Assembly (NCBI GenBank): GCA_012032975.1
Contig: JAAUPU010000070.1
Span: 1 to 8,935 of the forward strand
Origin: Caldilineaceae bacterium
GTDB lineage: Bacteria; Chloroflexota; Anaerolineae; Caldilineales; Caldilineaceae
Reading direction: 5' to 3'
DNA: 8,935 bases
Part shown: positions 7,470 through 8,935 of the stretch, piece by piece
How the letters are laid out: each line of letters starts with the position of its first letter
Position numbering within the stretch: position 1 is the first letter of the stretch
Made by a program: the position numbers and the translations under genes
The notes under the pieces: model-generated
Databases searched by the model: none
What the model saw: the letters and a program-made list of their open reading frames with translations, nothing else
Told to the model about the DNA's origin: nothing

Positions 7470-8110
7470 ATGACGACAACTTCGGAAATGACGATCGGTG
7501 CGTTTTCGGACGCACTGGCTGCCAAACAGTCTACCCCTGGCGGTGGGGGTGCAGCGGCCATCACAGGCAGCCTCGGCGCCGCGCTGATCAGCATGGTGAT
7601 CAATTTCACCCTGGGTCGCAAGAAATACGCGGCAGTCGAGGCCGACATGAACGCCTATCTGGCGCGTAGCGAGCAACTGCGCGCCACGCTCCTGAAGCTG
7701 GCTGACCGCGACGTTGAAGCCTTTGGCGCGGTCTCCGCCTGCTACACCATGCCAACTGCTACCGACGAGGAAAAATCAGCCCGCACCGCGGCGATGCAAC
7801 GGGCGTTGAAAGGGCCACGGAGACGCCTTTCAAGATCGCCGAAGCGTGCCTGGCCGTCATGCAATTGGCCGGACCTGTTGCAGCGCAGGGCAACACCAAC
7901 GTGGTCAGCGATGTCGCGACGGCCTACACCTGACCGCTGCCGGGCTTCAGGGCGCACTTGTCAACGATCAATATCAATCTGAAATATATTCGGGACCAGG
8001 AGTTCGTGGCCGAGTGGACAGCCAAACGGGACGAGCTACTGGCCCAAGCTAGCACGGCTCTTGCTACAGCGAAATCGGCATGTGAATCTACGTTGGGAGT
8101 CTCGATATGA
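7470..8110 (+). CDS. fchA: Methenyltetrahydrofolate cyclohydrolase (cyclodeaminase/cyclohydrolase family), three frame breaks
   Basis: This cytoplasmic folate enzyme is homologous to the cyclodeaminase domain of formiminotransferase-cyclodeaminase. Stand-alone bacterial members (FchA) hydrolyse 5,10-methenyl-THF to 10-formyl-THF. The N-terminus has the signature [19 protein letters not shown], then [13 protein letters not shown] and [10 protein letters not shown]. The frame is lost at GGG 7812-7814 (one G missing); repair gives [21 protein letters not shown] and [12 protein letters not shown] second base is missing near 7919-7930, leading into [12 protein letters not shown]. An extra A at 7967 must be removed to read [14 protein letters not shown], the family's conserved segment. 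The repaired protein is about 213 residues, normal for FchA. The stop TGA (8108-8110) overlaps the ATG of folD (8107), so the two are translationally coupled. A weak ribosome site, GAAAGA, lies at 7455-7460. Glutamate formimino-cyclodeamination is a less likely role, since no formiminotransferase domain is attached. Confidence 0.88.
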
Positions 8111-8935
8111 GCGCACTTCTGCTGGATGGCAATGAACTGGCCACGCGCATTAAGGCTGAAGTCAGGGAAAAGGTCGCCGACCTCATTGCGAATTACTATT
8201 GCACGCCAACGCTGGGCGTGCTACGGTTGAGCGGAGATAGCGCATCAGCCGGTTACAGCCGAGCGATTGGCCGAGCCTGCGCCAGTGTAGGTATCGCCTA
8301 TCGGCTACACGATATCCAGGCTGACGTCACGCAGAATGAGGCAACTGCGATCCTTGCTCACCTGAATCGAAATCCTGATGTCCACGGTATCATGCTCCTG
8401 GAACCAGCGCCGAAGGGCGTCGATCTCCCCTTTTTGCTCAACATGTTGACCCGCGCAAAGATGTCGATGGCGCCCATGCGCTCAACGCCGGTCGTATGTT
8501 CACCCAGCGGCCTCCATATTCGATACCAGCGACGCCCATGGGTGGCATCGAACTGATGGAGGACGCGGGCGTGGCGTTCAAGGGCAAACATGCCGTCGTC
8601 GTCGGGCGCAGCAACGTGGTGGGCAAGCCAATGGCCATGCTGCTGCTGGAGCGCCATTGCACCGTGACCATCGCGCATTCCCGAACCGAAGACCTGCCCT
8701 CCATCTGCCGCAGCGCCGATATTCTCTGCCTGGCAGTGGGACAAGCCGAACTCGTCAAGGGCGATTGGGTCAAACCAGGGGCAGTCGTGATCGACTTCGG
8801 CATGTCCTATACCGACACCGGCCTCAAGGGGGACTGCGACCAGGCTGCGGTCAGAGAGATCGCGAGTATGCTCACTCCCGTTCCCGGCGGCACCGGTCCG
8901 ATGACGAGTACCATCCTGATGCGCAATGTTCTGGA
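8107..8935 (+). CDS. folD: FolD-type methylene-THF dehydrogenase lacking cyclohydrolase residues, 3'-truncated, one frameshift
   Basis: FolD oxidises 5,10-methylene-THF to methenyl-THF with NADP and normally also hydrolyses it to 10-formyl-THF. After the first 117 residues the frame breaks at AAA 8457-8459; adding one A restores [15 protein letters not shown]. The NADP-binding region [29 protein letters not shown] and [11 protein letters not shown] are all clear, and the gene runs off the window near its end. Three family residues are altered. Tyr50 is kept, but the catalytic lysine four residues on (the YVxxK motif) is Ile54. The QLPLP glutamine is Leu98 (the segment reads LLEPAP). The PCTPxG motif reads PATPMG. 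In the human enzyme the lysine and glutamine are known to be needed for the cyclohydrolase reaction, the lysine not for the dehydrogenase. I therefore infer a dehydrogenase that relies on the coupled FchA. The ATG overlaps the fchA stop (ATGA). Confidence 0.9.

Noticed and set aside
7470..8110. Programmed ribosomal frameshifting in fchA or the other split genes
   Set aside because: There is no conserved slippery heptamer with a following pseudoknot, breaks occur in unrelated genes at different points, and fchA would need three shifts of mixed sign.

Overview
The window is GC-rich (roughly 60% by eye), densely coded bacterial DNA with nine protein genes and no RNA gene, insertion sequence or CRISPR array that I can see. 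The gene set (an FchA-type cyclohydrolase beside FolD, a UroD-like methyltransferase-type protein, a GT-D-like protein and an NTP_transf_5 nucleotidyltransferase among GT2 glycosyltransferases) would fit a Chloroflexota genome of the Anaerolineae/Caldilineae kind. That placement is an impression from protein style, not a measured result.

Layout. (1) Positions 1-3594, plus strand, form a tight glycan-type cluster: a 5'-truncated GT2 glycosyltransferase, a protein with a GT-D-like C-terminus, a second GT2 glycosyltransferase with a repeat-encoded tail, and a PF14907-type nucleotidyltransferase. Gaps are short or overlapping, so this looks like one operon that starts left of the window and probably builds a surface glycan or decorates a secreted product. 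(2) Positions 3638-5091, minus strand, hold a cardiolipin synthase with two HKD motifs, convergent with the cluster. (3) Positions 5405-6213, plus strand, hold an MscS-type mechanosensitive channel, divergent from cls across a 313-base spacer with two inverted repeats. (4) Positions 6230-7216, minus strand, hold a UroD-superfamily protein that is not HemE. (5) Positions 7470 to the window end, plus strand, hold fchA (methenyl-THF cyclohydrolase) and folD, joined by an ATGA start/stop overlap behind an extended -10 promoter.

Two points deserve attention. First, the FolD here has Ile where the catalytic cyclohydrolase lysine should be and Leu where the QLPLP glutamine should be. It is therefore probably a dehydrogenase only, with the coupled FchA supplying the cyclohydrolase step. 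Second, six of the nine genes are split by single-base indels, about ten in total. Most are losses, many of them at short homopolymers, and they hit conserved genes such as folD and cls. I read these as sequence errors in a draft or long-read assembly, not as pseudogenes or programmed frameshifts. Gene coordinates below span the reconstructed genes.
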